From Paenibacillus sp. PL91 (GTDB lineage Bacteria > Bacillota > Bacilli > Paenibacillales > Paenibacillaceae), in NCBI RefSeq assembly GCF_012935325.2, contig NZ_JABBYG020000001.1:124001-188000 (forward strand): a stretch of DNA of 64,000 nt, written 5' to 3'. Each line of letters opens with the position of its first letter. Within the stretch, counting starts at the first letter, position 1. The notes beneath the pieces were generated by a model that did no database searches, was not told where the DNA came from, and saw nothing but the letters and a program-made list of their open reading frames with translations. Of the stretch, positions 1 to 8,164 are shown in pieces. Position numbers and translations under genes: made by a program.

Positions 1-876
1 CAACTTCGTTTTGTAATGGGGGAGCGTGACGGGAAGTCTTTGAAAGTGGACGATCAACTCTTGGGACCGATCGTCGAGCTGTCGGCGGAAATGGATGGCA
101 AGGCTTATGAGTGGAGGAATGAAGAAGCGCCGATTACCGTTACTGTTCCGTATTTGCGTTCCGACCGTGAGACTGTGTCGAGAATCGGCATCGTGTCCAT
201 TAACGATCAAGGCAAAGCATCAGCGATTGCGGATGCGGCCTATTCCGATTCCGCTAAGCAGATCAGGTTCGATACAGGCCATACAGGCACCTATGCGGTA
301 TATTATGCGCAGCAGGCATCGCTATTTGAGGATCTCAGCAAGCATCCATGGGCGCGGGAAGCCGTTGAGAAGCTGGCTGCCTTAGATATCGTAAAGGGAA
401 CTTCGGCTGCAACCTTCAGTCCGGACGGACAGGTAAGCCGGGCAGACTTTGTCTTAATGCTCGTCAGAGCTTTAGATTTGCAGGCTGAGGCAGGCGGCGC
501 ATGGGCGGATGTCCAACCACAAGATTATTATTACGAGGCTGCAGCCATTGCTAAGCAATTGGGTATCGTTACCGGCATCGACGGCGAGCGATTCGCGCCG
601 AAGGCAAAGATTACACGCCAAGATATGATCGTGATGGCGGCGCGGGCGCTGATGGCGGCGAAAGCAACGGAGATCGCGGGAGATCTCACCGTACTTGACC
701 GCTTCAAGGATGCTGGAAAGGTATCCGGTTATGCGGCAGGCAGCATTGCAGGCATAATCGAGCAGGGCCTGATCCAAGGTGACGGAGAAATGATCAAACC
801 GCTTAACCATTCTACCCGCGCTGAAGCGGCCGTCTTCCTGTACAGATTATTGAATTTTGTACCGGAGCAACTATAG
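1..876 (+). CDS. C-terminal part of an SLH-domain surface protein (5' end outside window)
   Basis: The frame is open to the first base of the window, so this is the 3' end of a longer gene. The visible product has about 100 residues of beta-rich extracellular-type sequence, then three S-layer homology repeats starting near nt 325, 500 and 703. Each repeat has the usual pattern of an aromatic-D start, a helical middle and a late R-A/D pair (SRADF, TRQDM, TRAEA). SLH triplets bind pyruvylated secondary cell-wall polymer, so the protein should be exported and wall-attached. Its catalytic or binding domain lies upstream and cannot be seen. It stops 15 nt before nanE, so the two are probably co-transcribed; an exported glycoside hydrolase feeding amino-sugar catabolism is possible but is inference. 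Confidence 0.85.
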   Translation, partial: QLRFVMGERDGKSLKVDDQLLGPIVELSAEMDGKAYEWRNEEAPITVTVPYLRSDRETVSRIGIVSINDQGKASAIADAAYSDSAKQIRFDTGHTGTYAVYYAQQASLFEDLSKHPWAREAVEKLAALDIVKGTSAATFSPDGQVSRADFVLMLVRALDLQAEAGGAWADVQPQDYYYEAAAIAKQLGIVTGIDGERFAPKAKITRQDMIVMAARALMAAKATEIAGDLTVLDRFKDAGKVSGYAAGSIAGIIEQGLIQGDGEMIKPLNHSTRAEAAVFLYRLLNFVPEQL

Positions 877-891
877 TAACGGAGGGCTTAT

Positions 892-1578
892 ATGGCTAGA
901 CGAAGTAACATTTTTTCAAAAAAGGGCTTGATCGTATCGTGCCAAGCGCTTGAGCATGAGCCTCTCTACGGAGGCGACACGATGGCCAAGATGGCAAAAG
1001 CGGCGGTTATGTCTGGCGCAGTCGGCATCCGCACGAATGGCGTGTTCGATATTGTTGCCATTAAACAAACCGTCAGTGTGCCGGTTATCGGGTTGATTAA
1101 GCGAGCTATCCCAGGCTCGGACATCTATATTACACCGACGCTGGACGAGGTGAAAGCGATCGTGTCTGCGGGTGCCGACATCGTTGCGCTTGATGTGACG
1201 GACCGGGAGGGACGACTGGAAGCGGCAGCTCCGCTCATCGATTATGCGCAGCAGCACGGCGCTGCCGTCATGGCGGACATCTCGACGTTTGAGGAAGGGC
1301 TTGCGGCGGAGCGGCTCGGCGTAGATTTCGTCGGAACGACGCTTTCCGGGTACACGCCCTACAGCTCACAGAAGGAGGGGCCAAGCTTTGAACTGATCGA
1401 GCGGCTGTGCGAAGCTTTACAAGTTCCGGTTATGGCGGAGGGCCGCATCTGGACGCCGGAGGAAGCTGCGAAGGCAATGCGCGCGGGCGCTTCCTATGTC
1501 GTCGTAGGCAGCTCGATCACGCGTCCTCAGCTCATTGCGACCCGTTTCACTCGGGCATTGAGCAAGATACACGGATAA
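892..1578 (+). CDS. nanE: N-acetylmannosamine-6-phosphate 2-epimerase
   Basis: A 228-residue TIM-barrel protein of normal NanE length. It converts ManNAc-6-P to GlcNAc-6-P in cytoplasmic sialic-acid and N-acetylmannosamine catabolism. Family hallmarks visible are the N-terminal SCQAL segment, the catalytic-lysine region PVIGLIKR (K70), ADIVALD, and the late MAEGRI segment with the conserved Glu (about E183), followed by a glycine-rich phosphate-binding VVVGSSITRP. The ATG has a GGAGGG ribosome site 5 nt upstream. It sits between the SLH gene and a ROK kinase, a pairing that fits NanK-NanE consecutive steps. No sialic-acid lyase (nanA) is in the window. Confidence 0.93.
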   Translation: MARRSNIFSKKGLIVSCQALEHEPLYGGDTMAKMAKAAVMSGAVGIRTNGVFDIVAIKQTVSVPVIGLIKRAIPGSDIYITPTLDEVKAIVSAGADIVALDVTDREGRLEAAAPLIDYAQQHGAAVMADISTFEEGLAAERLGVDFVGTTLSGYTPYSSQKEGPSFELIERLCEALQVPVMAEGRIWTPEEAAKAMRAGASYVVVGSSITRPQLIATRFTRALSKIHG

Positions 1579-1596
1579 AAGAACGGAGACGGAACC

Positions 1597-2565
1597 ATGT
1601 CAACAGAGATATTTGATCCTTCGTCGATATATGCGATTGGCGTGGATATCGGCGGGACGAAAATCAATACAGGCATCGTGACTGAAGGAGGGGAAGTGCT
1701 GCTGACGCATAGCCTCGGCACCTTGGCCGGCCAGGCGAATACGGCCGGCCGCGTGCAAGAGGCGGTTAAGGGTCTTCTGGCAGAGGCGCGGAATCAACGG
1801 CCGGGCATCCGCTATAAGGGTATCGGTGTCGGGAGCGCAGGCCAGGTTGACTGGGAAGATGGCAGCATCCGGCATGCCTCCGGGCTCATCGTCGGATACA
1901 GCGGAACGAAGCTGAAGCGTATGTTGCAGGATGGCTTCCGGCTTCCGGTCAGAGTGGACAATGACGTCAACGTGCTTGCGCTGACAGAGAAGCGGCTCGG
2001 AGCCGGGCAAGGCGTGCGCAATATGATTTGCCTCGCGCTCGGGACGGGAGTGGGCGGAGCGATTGTCGCTGACGGCCGTCTTGTGCACGGCGCATGGGGC
2101 GGGGCCGGAGAGCTCGGCCATATGTCGGTCGACTTCCAGGGCATACCGTGCATTTGCGGTGCAAGGGGATGCGTGGAGCAATATGCGTCCGGTACGGGCA
2201 TTGCCCGGCGGATGCGGGAGCGGCTCTCGTCGACCGGCAGGGCTGAACAACTGGACACGCGCGAGGTTTTCGCTCGCTGGGAGGCCGGCGATCCGCTAGC
2301 AGCTGACGTGATGAACGAAACGATCGCTGCGCTTGGCACGGCTATTGCATCGCTGATCCATCTGTTTAACCCGGAACTGATCATCGTCGGCGGCGGCGTG
2401 GCGGAAGCCGGCAAACTGCTGATGGAACGGCTGCGCGAGGAGGTAAGCCGCCGTTCGATGCCATCGCTCGCGGAGGGTGTCCGGATAGAAGCGGCCTACA
2501 GAGGCAATTGGAGCGGCATGATCGGTGCGGCGCTGCAAATATGGGAGTACGAGGATCTTGAATGA
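1597..2565 (+). CDS. ROK-family sugar kinase (possible N-acetylmannosamine kinase or glucokinase)
   Basis: A 322-residue ROK kinase. It has the ATP-phosphate motif DIGGTK (residues 17-22), the catalytic-base region DNDVN (about D123), a GELGHM motif with zinc-binding His175, and the CxCGxxGC zinc motif at residues 185-192. The absence of an N-terminal helix-turn-helix marks it as a kinase rather than a regulator. It starts 18 nt after nanE and ends at a terminator, so it is the last gene of the operon. The context favours phosphorylation of ManNAc ahead of NanE, but ROK sequences cannot separate ManNAc kinase from glucokinase by eye. Confidence 0.9.
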   Translation: MSTEIFDPSSIYAIGVDIGGTKINTGIVTEGGEVLLTHSLGTLAGQANTAGRVQEAVKGLLAEARNQRPGIRYKGIGVGSAGQVDWEDGSIRHASGLIVGYSGTKLKRMLQDGFRLPVRVDNDVNVLALTEKRLGAGQGVRNMICLALGTGVGGAIVADGRLVHGAWGGAGELGHMSVDFQGIPCICGARGCVEQYASGTGIARRMRERLSSTGRAEQLDTREVFARWEAGDPLAADVMNETIAALGTAIASLIHLFNPELIIVGGGVAEAGKLLMERLREEVSRRSMPSLAEGVRIEAAYRGNWSGMIGAALQIWEYEDLE

Positions 2566-2601
2566 AAGAACGACACGTTTTAAAATCAATTGGCGTTTCG
2601 G

Positions 2602-2630
2602 AAAAGCCCTTGAAAATCAAGGGCTTTTTA
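2602..2630 (+). terminator. Rho-independent terminator of the nanE-ROK operon
   Basis: An 11-bp perfect stem (AAAAGCCCTTG / CAAGGGCTTTT) with a 5-nt loop running into T residues, 37 nt after the ROK stop codon. Confidence 0.88.
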
Positions 2631-2760
2631 AATTGGAAGCATAAGCTTGCCAAAGTGGCAAACGTTGATTCAGAAATTAAGAGTGGGTGTTGATAGATTT
2701 TTGCTATCCACGGCATCTATTTAAGATAGAGAAGAATCTTAAATAAAAGGAGAAATTCAA

Positions 2761-3237
2761 ATGAATTTAAAAGCTGAAAAGTTAACGTACAAGAACACTG
2801 ATATTTCTGGTTCGCGGTTTGAAATGGTGAAAGCGGAGGCGTTACATTTTGACAATGTTAGTCTAGCCAAAACGCAAATTAACAATGGGAATCTGAGCAG
2901 TATAGTTCTACATGACGTCAACATGTCCGAGACGAGCATCTCAGATGCGAACTTGACGGGCTCGGTCATAAAAGACGCTAACTTAAGCCATATAAAAATG
3001 GATCATGTCTATTTATTTGGCGCAGAATTTCATAACGTCGTGCTTCCCCATCAGGGTGATGGCAATTACAATCCGGAACAACAATATAAACCAATAAGCT
3101 TTCAAAATTGCGACCTTAGAAATGTTCAAATACGAAATTGCAATTTAACGAATTTGGAAATAAGCGATTGTGATATTGCTGGCGTGACCATTAATGGCTA
3201 CTCTCTTGAGGAACTAATTAAATCGTTCAGAGGTTAA
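2761..3237 (+). CDS. Pentapeptide-repeat protein
   Basis: A 158-residue protein built almost wholly of degenerate A(D/N)LXX-type pentapeptides (for example SDANL, KDANL, CDLRN, CNLTN, CDIAG), which fold as a right-handed quadrilateral beta-helix. There is no signal peptide or membrane segment, so it is probably cytoplasmic. The ATG follows AAAGGAGAAATTCAA, a good ribosome site. Some family members mimic DNA and protect gyrase from quinolones, but many have no known role and nothing here singles out a target. An insertion around residues 95-115 (QGDGNYNPEQQYKP) interrupts the helix. It is monocistronic, coming after the nanE-ROK terminator. Confidence 0.82.
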   Translation: MNLKAEKLTYKNTDISGSRFEMVKAEALHFDNVSLAKTQINNGNLSSIVLHDVNMSETSISDANLTGSVIKDANLSHIKMDHVYLFGAEFHNVVLPHQGDGNYNPEQQYKPISFQNCDLRNVQIRNCNLTNLEISDCDIAGVTINGYSLEELIKSFRG

Positions 3238-3560
3238 AATAGGAGGAGTAGAGAGGGAACATTGCAGAAGTCGGACATGTCCTCATTCCGCTTCTGAATC
3301 CGGTCTACTTGTCGAACACATCGAGCCAATCCTTTACATTATACTGTGAAGGGTTGTTTTTATTTTGTTTTTTGTTGTAGGGTGGATTAACGCAACAAAT
3401 TTCAGGATATTCCGTCTTTAGAATAGGAGGGTTATAAAGAAGCGATGGGATACGATTATGAATAGGCGGATGGCATGTCATTTTGGAGGAGCAGCTAAAT
3501 GGCCAGCTTCTTTTTTTATGGGGAAACGATCTTCGCATTCCAGATAGAGGAGAGATAAAT
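3238..3560. other. Intergenic stretch before the TPR gene
   Basis: No convincing gene. A 77-codon minus-strand frame (3305-3538) is open but has no good ribosome site and overlaps the upstream region of the next gene. The end of the stretch carries the ribosome site GAGGAGAG used by the TPR gene at 3561. Confidence 0.4.
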
Positions 3561-4124
3561 ATGTCAGAAAACGAGCTAACTAAAATAGCTTCTGAATATC
3601 AGAGCTTAAGCAAAGTGGAAGGATTTATCAGCGACGAGTGGGAGCAGCGTCTATCGGAGCTATGGGCCTCCATTAGTAACTATAGCGAGGAACAATTTTT
3701 GGCTCGAATGGAGGAGCTCGCGGCTGAGCTCCCTGCAGACAGCGCAGTAGCGGTGTTCGAACGTGCGGGATCGTTGGACTCGACCGGACATTCCGAGCTA
3801 GCGGTGCCGTTATATCGGCAGGCACTTGAGCTTGGGCTGCAGGGTGAGCGCAGGCGCCGGGCGGTCATCCAGATGGCTAGCTCGTTGCGCAACATCGGCC
3901 AGGCACAAGAGAGCGTCGCATTGCTGACAGCCGAGATAAACGCAGAATCTGATCATTTGGATGATGCGGTCAGTGCCTTCCTCGCGCTTGCTCTTGTTGA
4001 TATGGGGCGAGAGCGTGAAGCTGTGTCGCTTGCCTTGTCTGCGTTGTCCCGTCATATGACGAGATATCAGCGATCGCTAGCTAACTATGCCAAACAGATT
4101 TCTGAGGACCCTTCTTCTTCTTGA
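3561..4124 (+). CDS. Tetratricopeptide-repeat protein (TPR_5-like)
   Basis: A 187-residue cytoplasmic helical protein. An earlier in-frame start exists at 3483, but the ATG at 3561 has GAGGAGAG 6 nt upstream and begins with a typical MSENEL terminus, so it is preferred. Residues 65-175 show paired helices with alternating small and large hydrophobics (AVPLYRQALELGL, VIQMASSLRNIGQ, SAFLALALVDMGREREAV), matching small TPR proteins of Bacillota. A protein-protein scaffold role is expected; the partner is unknown. The next gene, a transporter, starts 81 nt downstream. Confidence 0.75.
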   Translation: MSENELTKIASEYQSLSKVEGFISDEWEQRLSELWASISNYSEEQFLARMEELAAELPADSAVAVFERAGSLDSTGHSELAVPLYRQALELGLQGERRRRAVIQMASSLRNIGQAQESVALLTAEINAESDHLDDAVSAFLALALVDMGREREAVSLALSALSRHMTRYQRSLANYAKQISEDPSSS

Positions 4125-4205
4125 ACTGAGTAGGTGAATGGACGAAGAAAATGAGTAAAAGATTTAAGATTTTCGAACAAAACAGATTAGTTGAGGTGAA
4201 TGTAG

Positions 4206-5159
4206 TTGCGTCCCATTTTTTTAGGAATTTGCTCCGCTTTGTTTTTTGCTTTTACATTTGTATTAAACCGAGAGATGGAATTGTCCGGAGGGTCATGGTT
4301 ATGGAGTGCTTCATTGCGATATATTTTTATGATTCCTCTCCTTCTAATCCTTGTCCTAAGCAGAAAAAATTTAGGTCCGCTTATTCAAGAGATGCGGAAG
4401 CATCCAGGCGCATGGTTGCTGTGGAGCTTTGTAGGATTCGGACTTTTCTACGCTCCATTATGTTTTGCGGCAGCTTATGGTCCAGGATGGCTTACCGCTG
4501 GAACTTGGCAAATTACGATTATTTCAGGTGCCCTAATAACTCCTTTATTTTACGAGAATATTCAAACGCATGAGGGTTTTATCAAAATTAGAAAAAGGAT
4601 ACCGCTTAAAGGATTAATGATGTCGATCATCATCCTTCTCGGCATCGTGTTGATGCAACTCGAACATGCCAACCAGCTTTCTACCCTTGATGTATGGTTA
4701 GGTATTGTACCTGTAGTTATTGCTTCATTTGCTTATCCACTCGGCAATCGTAAAATGATGGAGCTATGTGAAGGACGATTAGATGCCTATCAGCGTGTAT
4801 TAGGAATGACATTAGCTAGCTTGCCACTATGGCTCATTCTTTCAATCTGTGGCTTTTTTGCGGATGGTTTACCGAGTGGCGGGCAAATAAGCCAATCTGT
4901 TATTATCGCCATTTGCTCCGGTGTCATCGCGACAGTGCTCTTTTTTAGCGCAACCGATTTGGCGAGAGGGAATATGCAGCAATTGGCTGTGGTTGAAGCC
5001 ACTCAATCTACGGAAGTTTTATTTGTCGTAGCGGGAGAGCTCATGCTAGGAAGCTCGCTGCCTACCCTGTTGTCCATGATAGGGATGGTGGTCGTCATGA
5101 TTGGCATGATCTTGCACAGCTATATTTCTCAAGTCCCAAAGAAAAGTGTAGGTAAATAA
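4206..5159 (+). CDS. Multidrug resistance efflux transporter family protein (EmrE/DMT superfamily)
   Basis: A 317-residue protein with about ten hydrophobic segments and few charges inside the membrane, matching the drug/metabolite transporter fold. The start is TTG at 4206, with GAGGTG 7 nt upstream, and gives the N-terminus MRPIFLGICSALFFAF. GPGWLTAGTWQ and the C-terminal VVEATQSTEVLFVVAGE are the conserved stretches I associate with the multidrug-resistance efflux family of Bacillota. Its substrate cannot be told from sequence. A small membrane-protein gene follows after 13 nt, probably in the same transcript. Confidence 0.8.
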   Translation: MRPIFLGICSALFFAFTFVLNREMELSGGSWLWSASLRYIFMIPLLLILVLSRKNLGPLIQEMRKHPGAWLLWSFVGFGLFYAPLCFAAAYGPGWLTAGTWQITIISGALITPLFYENIQTHEGFIKIRKRIPLKGLMMSIIILLGIVLMQLEHANQLSTLDVWLGIVPVVIASFAYPLGNRKMMELCEGRLDAYQRVLGMTLASLPLWLILSICGFFADGLPSGGQISQSVIIAICSGVIATVLFFSATDLARGNMQQLAVVEATQSTEVLFVVAGELMLGSSLPTLLSMIGMVVVMIGMILHSYISQVPKKSVGK

Positions 5160-5172
5160 GGAGGCGAATATA

Positions 5173-5355
5173 ATGATTAATCGCTCTTCAGCAATTTTTA
5201 TTTGGGTAGTCCTGTTACTTATCGAACTAGGATATTTTATGAACTTCATTCATACTGTTCACTCAACAGATGAAACTGTATTTCTTATAGTGCTTATTGT
5301 CGTGACTCTAGTCGTTGGGATAACAGTTATAAATAATATAAATAAAGAAAAATAA
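5173..5355 (+). CDS. Small two-helix membrane protein, function unknown
   Basis: Sixty residues with two hydrophobic helices (residues 7-25 and 35-54), a short polar loop (HSTDET) and a basic C-terminus (NINKEK). AAGGAGGCG lies 7 nt before the ATG and overlaps the end of the preceding transporter gene, so the two are likely co-translated. I do not recognise the family. A role as an accessory subunit of the transporter is possible but unsupported. Confidence 0.65.
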   Translation: MINRSSAIFIWVVLLLIELGYFMNFIHTVHSTDETVFLIVLIVVTLVVGITVINNINKEK

Positions 5356-5781
5356 TAAATATATCGAGGCAGATGCTATACTGAAGTATGCGAGGCAGCC
5401 CTTTCTGAATAAGAGGGGAGTGCTTGACATAGCTTTTCTGCTTCAAACTGCCTATGGAAACACGAAACATTCAGCGAAACCTGTACGCGGTCAGCGTTAG
5501 AATTTCCTTTCATTCAGAAAAAGAGATGAATAATAGGCTCTGCCCTTTAAGGCAGGGCCTTTGCTTATTTTATTAGGGATAATGATAATTTAGATAATTA
5601 TGGTAATATGGATGGATAATCGTTAATTAGGTTTGAGTGAACGAAAAACATTGCTCACTTACAGAATTTAAATGATCCTATACCCAGTATGAGTACTAGT
5701 TAACTTGTAGAAGCGGGAAAAGGTAATATCAGCTATCAGCACGAAAGAAGTATAACGAGCAATATTTTGAGGAGGGCTATT
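5356..5781. other. Intergenic region with one terminator
   Basis: A 426-bp gap. No frame with a ribosome site is seen on either strand. It contains a clear terminator at 5535-5572 and an isolated TTGACA at about 5425 without a good -10. The rest is AT-rich with no structure I can name. Confidence 0.4.
5535..5572 (+). terminator. Rho-independent terminator
   Basis: Stem AGGCTCTGCC / GGCAGGGCCT with a 6-nt loop, followed by TTGCTTATTTTATT. It lies 180 nt beyond the last gene, so either the transcript has a long 3' tail or an unannotated RNA ends here. Confidence 0.75.
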
Positions 5782-6150
5782 ATGGGACATGATTTGAGTG
5801 GAATAAAAACGACGAAAGGAATTAAAATGCTTGAGGAGGTCCGCAGCATCTGCAAGGAGCTGCCTGAGGTCGTAGAGTTGATTGACGGGCATGGACATAA
5901 TACGTTCAAAGTAAAAGACAAGTCGTTTATTATTATGAGCGATTATGGGATTACCTTTAAGTCGGATCTGGAGAATCAGGAGATCTTACTGCAGGAGGAG
6001 CGATTTTTCAAGCCAGCTTATATCGGCCATCGAGGATGGGTATCTATTAGCGATCCTCAAGATTGGGAAGAGATGGGCATCCTGATCAAAGAAGCTTATT
6101 TGCGTGCTGCTCCTAAACGAATCGTGAAGCAGTTTGCGGCAACTGAATAA
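5782..6150 (+). CDS. MmcQ/YjbR-family protein
   Basis: A 122-residue protein starting at ATG 5782 behind GGAGGG. The family pattern is visible: an N-terminal helix with LPEVVELIDGHGHNTFKVKDKSFIIM, then a wHRGWVSIs-type turn (GHRGWVSISDP) and a C-terminal helix with EAYLRAAPKRIVKQ. This is the CyaY-like/double-wing fold called MmcQ/YjbR; DNA binding has been proposed for the family but the role is unsettled. An alternative upstream TTG at 5767 is inside the ribosome site and is rejected. A small membrane protein follows within 10 nt. Confidence 0.85.
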   Translation: MGHDLSGIKTTKGIKMLEEVRSICKELPEVVELIDGHGHNTFKVKDKSFIIMSDYGITFKSDLENQEILLQEERFFKPAYIGHRGWVSISDPQDWEEMGILIKEAYLRAAPKRIVKQFAATE

Positions 6151-6156
6151 GGAGGC

Positions 6157-6435
6157 TTGAAGAGAGTAGCAGCTAAACTAAATCTAGTGTCATTTTTGAT
6201 CATGCTGTTCTGTTGGGCAGCTTTCTTTGCAGCTTTATCATCATCAAAAAATGAATTCAATCCACATTTCGTCATTTTGATTTCGGCTGTCCTTGTGTTT
6301 TTTTTAAGTGTAGCAGGACTTGGGGGCGTTAAAAATGGGCGGTCAGCGAGCCAATCTATCCTCGCGATTTTCGGTTCTTTTGCCTTAATCTCGCTCGAAT
6401 TGTGGGTCGTAATTGTCGGCGGTCCGCTCTCTTAA
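6157..6435 (+). CDS. Three-helix small membrane protein, function unknown
   Basis: A 92-residue hydrophobic protein with three predicted membrane helices (about residues 10-27, 40-56 and 68-88). The first possible start is TTG 6157, which is very close to AAGGAGG (6149-6155); the true start may be a later codon. It begins only 6 nt after the YjbR stop, so the two are probably one transcript. I do not recognise a family. Confidence 0.6.
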   Translation: MKRVAAKLNLVSFLIMLFCWAAFFAALSSSKNEFNPHFVILISAVLVFFLSVAGLGGVKNGRSASQSILAIFGSFALISLELWVVIVGGPLS

Positions 6436-6469
6436 TTACTGATGTGTGTTTAGAGCTTGGAGGAATGTA

Positions 6470-6772
6470 ATGCGAAAAGGTTTGGTAATCTTGCTTGGAG
6501 TATTCCTTTCTCTAATCGTACCGATTGTTCATCTTAGTATTATAAAAATCGCCACAACAAGAATGAATGCTGAGCCTAATTCTCAAATTGATAATTCAAG
6601 GGAACTTATTCATATTGCAGGTGTCGAACCTTTTTATTCCCATCAAACAGAGGTTGTGTATTGGTATTCTTATACTACCGTTGACTTTATGAAAGATTTT
6701 ATAATAAACATGGTTGTGTATTTAATCGTTGTATTCCTCTTTCAGCAAATAAGGAAAAAGGTTATGTACTGA
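6470..6772 (+). CDS. Small membrane protein with two helices and an extracellular-type loop
   Basis: One hundred residues from ATG 6470, chosen because TTGGAGGA lies 6 nt upstream. A signal-anchor-like helix (residues 4-25) is followed by about 45 polar residues (SQIDNSRELIHIAG, YSHQTEVVYWYSYTT) and a second helix (about 75-93) ending QQIRKKVMY. The layout suggests a loop outside the membrane with both ends inside. No family recognised. Confidence 0.6.
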   Translation: MRKGLVILLGVFLSLIVPIVHLSIIKIATTRMNAEPNSQIDNSRELIHIAGVEPFYSHQTEVVYWYSYTTVDFMKDFIINMVVYLIVVFLFQQIRKKVMY

Positions 6773-6897
6773 AGTGAATTCATTTTCTGCTTATTGCGAT
6801 ATAGTGTTCCATATCTAAAAAGTCATGCTATAATTAGGATGATATTGGAAAAAGTTAATCTGTGAATAGCTGAGATGAGAAAGGTGAGATGAGGAGC

Positions 6898-7287
6898 ATG
6901 GCTCAAGTCAAAATTTATGGCCTTAAACAAAGTCTGAATCCTATTAAAGCAAGGTTTTCGGAGATCGTTCACTCCTGTGTAGTGGAAGCTTTTAAATTTC
7001 CGGCGGATAAAAAGTTTCATCGGTTTTTCCCTATGGATAGCGAAGATTTTTACTACGCCCCAGGTCGAACGGAGGCCTATACCATTATTGAAATAAGCAT
7101 CTTTGAAGGACGCTCGGCAGATTCGAAAAAACAATTCATTCGATTACTTTTTGAAAACCTAAATAATCAGTTGAATATATCGCCGCAGGATATAGAAATC
7201 ACCATTTTCGAAACACCTAAATCGAATTGGGGAATTCGTGGTTTGCCTGGAGATGAGCTTCAGCTTAATTATAAGGTTAACGTATAG
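6898..7287 (+). CDS. Tautomerase-like protein lacking the N-terminal proline
   Basis: A 129-residue protein beginning MAQVKIYGLK. The body follows the tautomerase superfamily pattern: a beta strand, a helix with the PIKARFSEIVHSCVVEAF segment, YTIIEISIFEGRSADSKKQFIRLLFENL, then a strand and IFETPKSNWGIRG with the conserved late N-W-G-I. The family's catalytic base is Pro1 after Met removal; here the second residue is Ala. ATG 6898 is preferred over ATG 6889 because AAGGTG lies 11 nt before it and the N-terminus matches family members. It is possibly a binding or non-classical enzyme. Confidence 0.75.
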   Translation: MAQVKIYGLKQSLNPIKARFSEIVHSCVVEAFKFPADKKFHRFFPMDSEDFYYAPGRTEAYTIIEISIFEGRSADSKKQFIRLLFENLNNQLNISPQDIEITIFETPKSNWGIRGLPGDELQLNYKVNV

Positions 7288-7389
7288 AGTTTTGTTTTTA
7301 GGGTAACCAGAGTTGGTTGCCTTTTATTTTGCACTAATGGTGAGGTGTCATACGCTGCAACGATAGAGAGTGAATTCAGGAGGGCTGTT

Positions 7390-7872
7390 ATGAGACAGGT
7401 AATACTCGCAAATGGAGTTCCGATAGAGGTCGAATGCTTAAGCTGCGCAGTTACTTCCGGCATAGTCGAGCCAGCAGGTGGCGTCATATACGAGGATGAG
7501 TTTTTTCATGCCCATCAGGATGTGGCATATCCAATCCCTGGTTTAGTTATTTTGGCATCAAAGCGGCATTTCTATTGTATGGATGAGCTAACGGAGGAGG
7601 AATCTAGTCGATATATACAGCTGATAAGGAGGATACGTGAAGTTCAAAGAAATGAGCTAAAAATTGATCATGTATATTACTTTTACAATGAAGACACTAC
7701 ACATCATTTTCATCTGTGGATGGTTCCGCGTTACGAATGGATGAAGCATTTTGGGCAATCGGTTGAATCATTAAGGCCTGCGCTTCGACATGCGAGAACC
7801 GAGATGAACAATGAGGAGAACAACAATTATGTAATCAAAAGTATAGAAAAGTTAAGAAAAGGCATGTTGTGA
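7390..7872 (+). CDS. HIT-like hydrolase with a variant triad
   Basis: A 160-residue HIT-fold protein starting at ATG 7390 with CAGGAGGG 5 nt upstream. It has the HIT core order: CLSCAV near the N-terminus (a C-x2-C like the zinc-site half of many HIT proteins), YEDEFFHAHQDVAYPIPGLVILASKRH, a helix, then HFHLWMVPR. Aligned on the late P-R, the canonical H-x-H-x-H becomes H-F-H-L-W, so the first two histidines including the nucleophile are present but the third is Trp. Typical substrates are nucleoside phosphates and dinucleoside polyphosphates; activity here is uncertain. Confidence 0.75.
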   Translation: MRQVILANGVPIEVECLSCAVTSGIVEPAGGVIYEDEFFHAHQDVAYPIPGLVILASKRHFYCMDELTEEESSRYIQLIRRIREVQRNELKIDHVYYFYNEDTTHHFHLWMVPRYEWMKHFGQSVESLRPALRHARTEMNNEENNNYVIKSIEKLRKGML

Positions 7873-8164
7873 GCTGACGATTGAAAAGGCTTCCGCAGTG
7901 CAGCCGTTTTATTTTATCGAGACTTGCATTAGCGCAAACTGTAACCTCCGTCAGGGAATAACGTGCTTGTTGTATAGCTGGTCATCATCAAGTAGATAGT
8001 TGTGTGCGCTGCCCCGTTGGAGAGCATGGCAAATCGCTGATTGCTGAACTCGATAGCATGTGCGGTTGGGTTCGGGGACATTTGGCGTATGTAGATACGA
8101 AGGGAAATGAGCCTATGGTTTAAGCTTTGGGCTGAAGTTGTGATTGAAGCCTTTGGCAGCAAGA

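Noticed and set aside
3305..3538. 77-codon minus-strand frame
   Set aside because: Poor start context and it overlaps the region upstream of the TPR gene. A degraded gene end cannot be excluded but is not supported.
4151..4573. 140-codon plus-strand frame
   Set aside because: Overlaps the drug/metabolite transporter in another frame and has a Cys/Arg-rich translation unlike a folded protein.
7929..8162. 77-codon minus-strand frame in the intergenic gap
   Set aside because: No ribosome site and no family-like sequence; it overlaps nothing conserved that I recognise.
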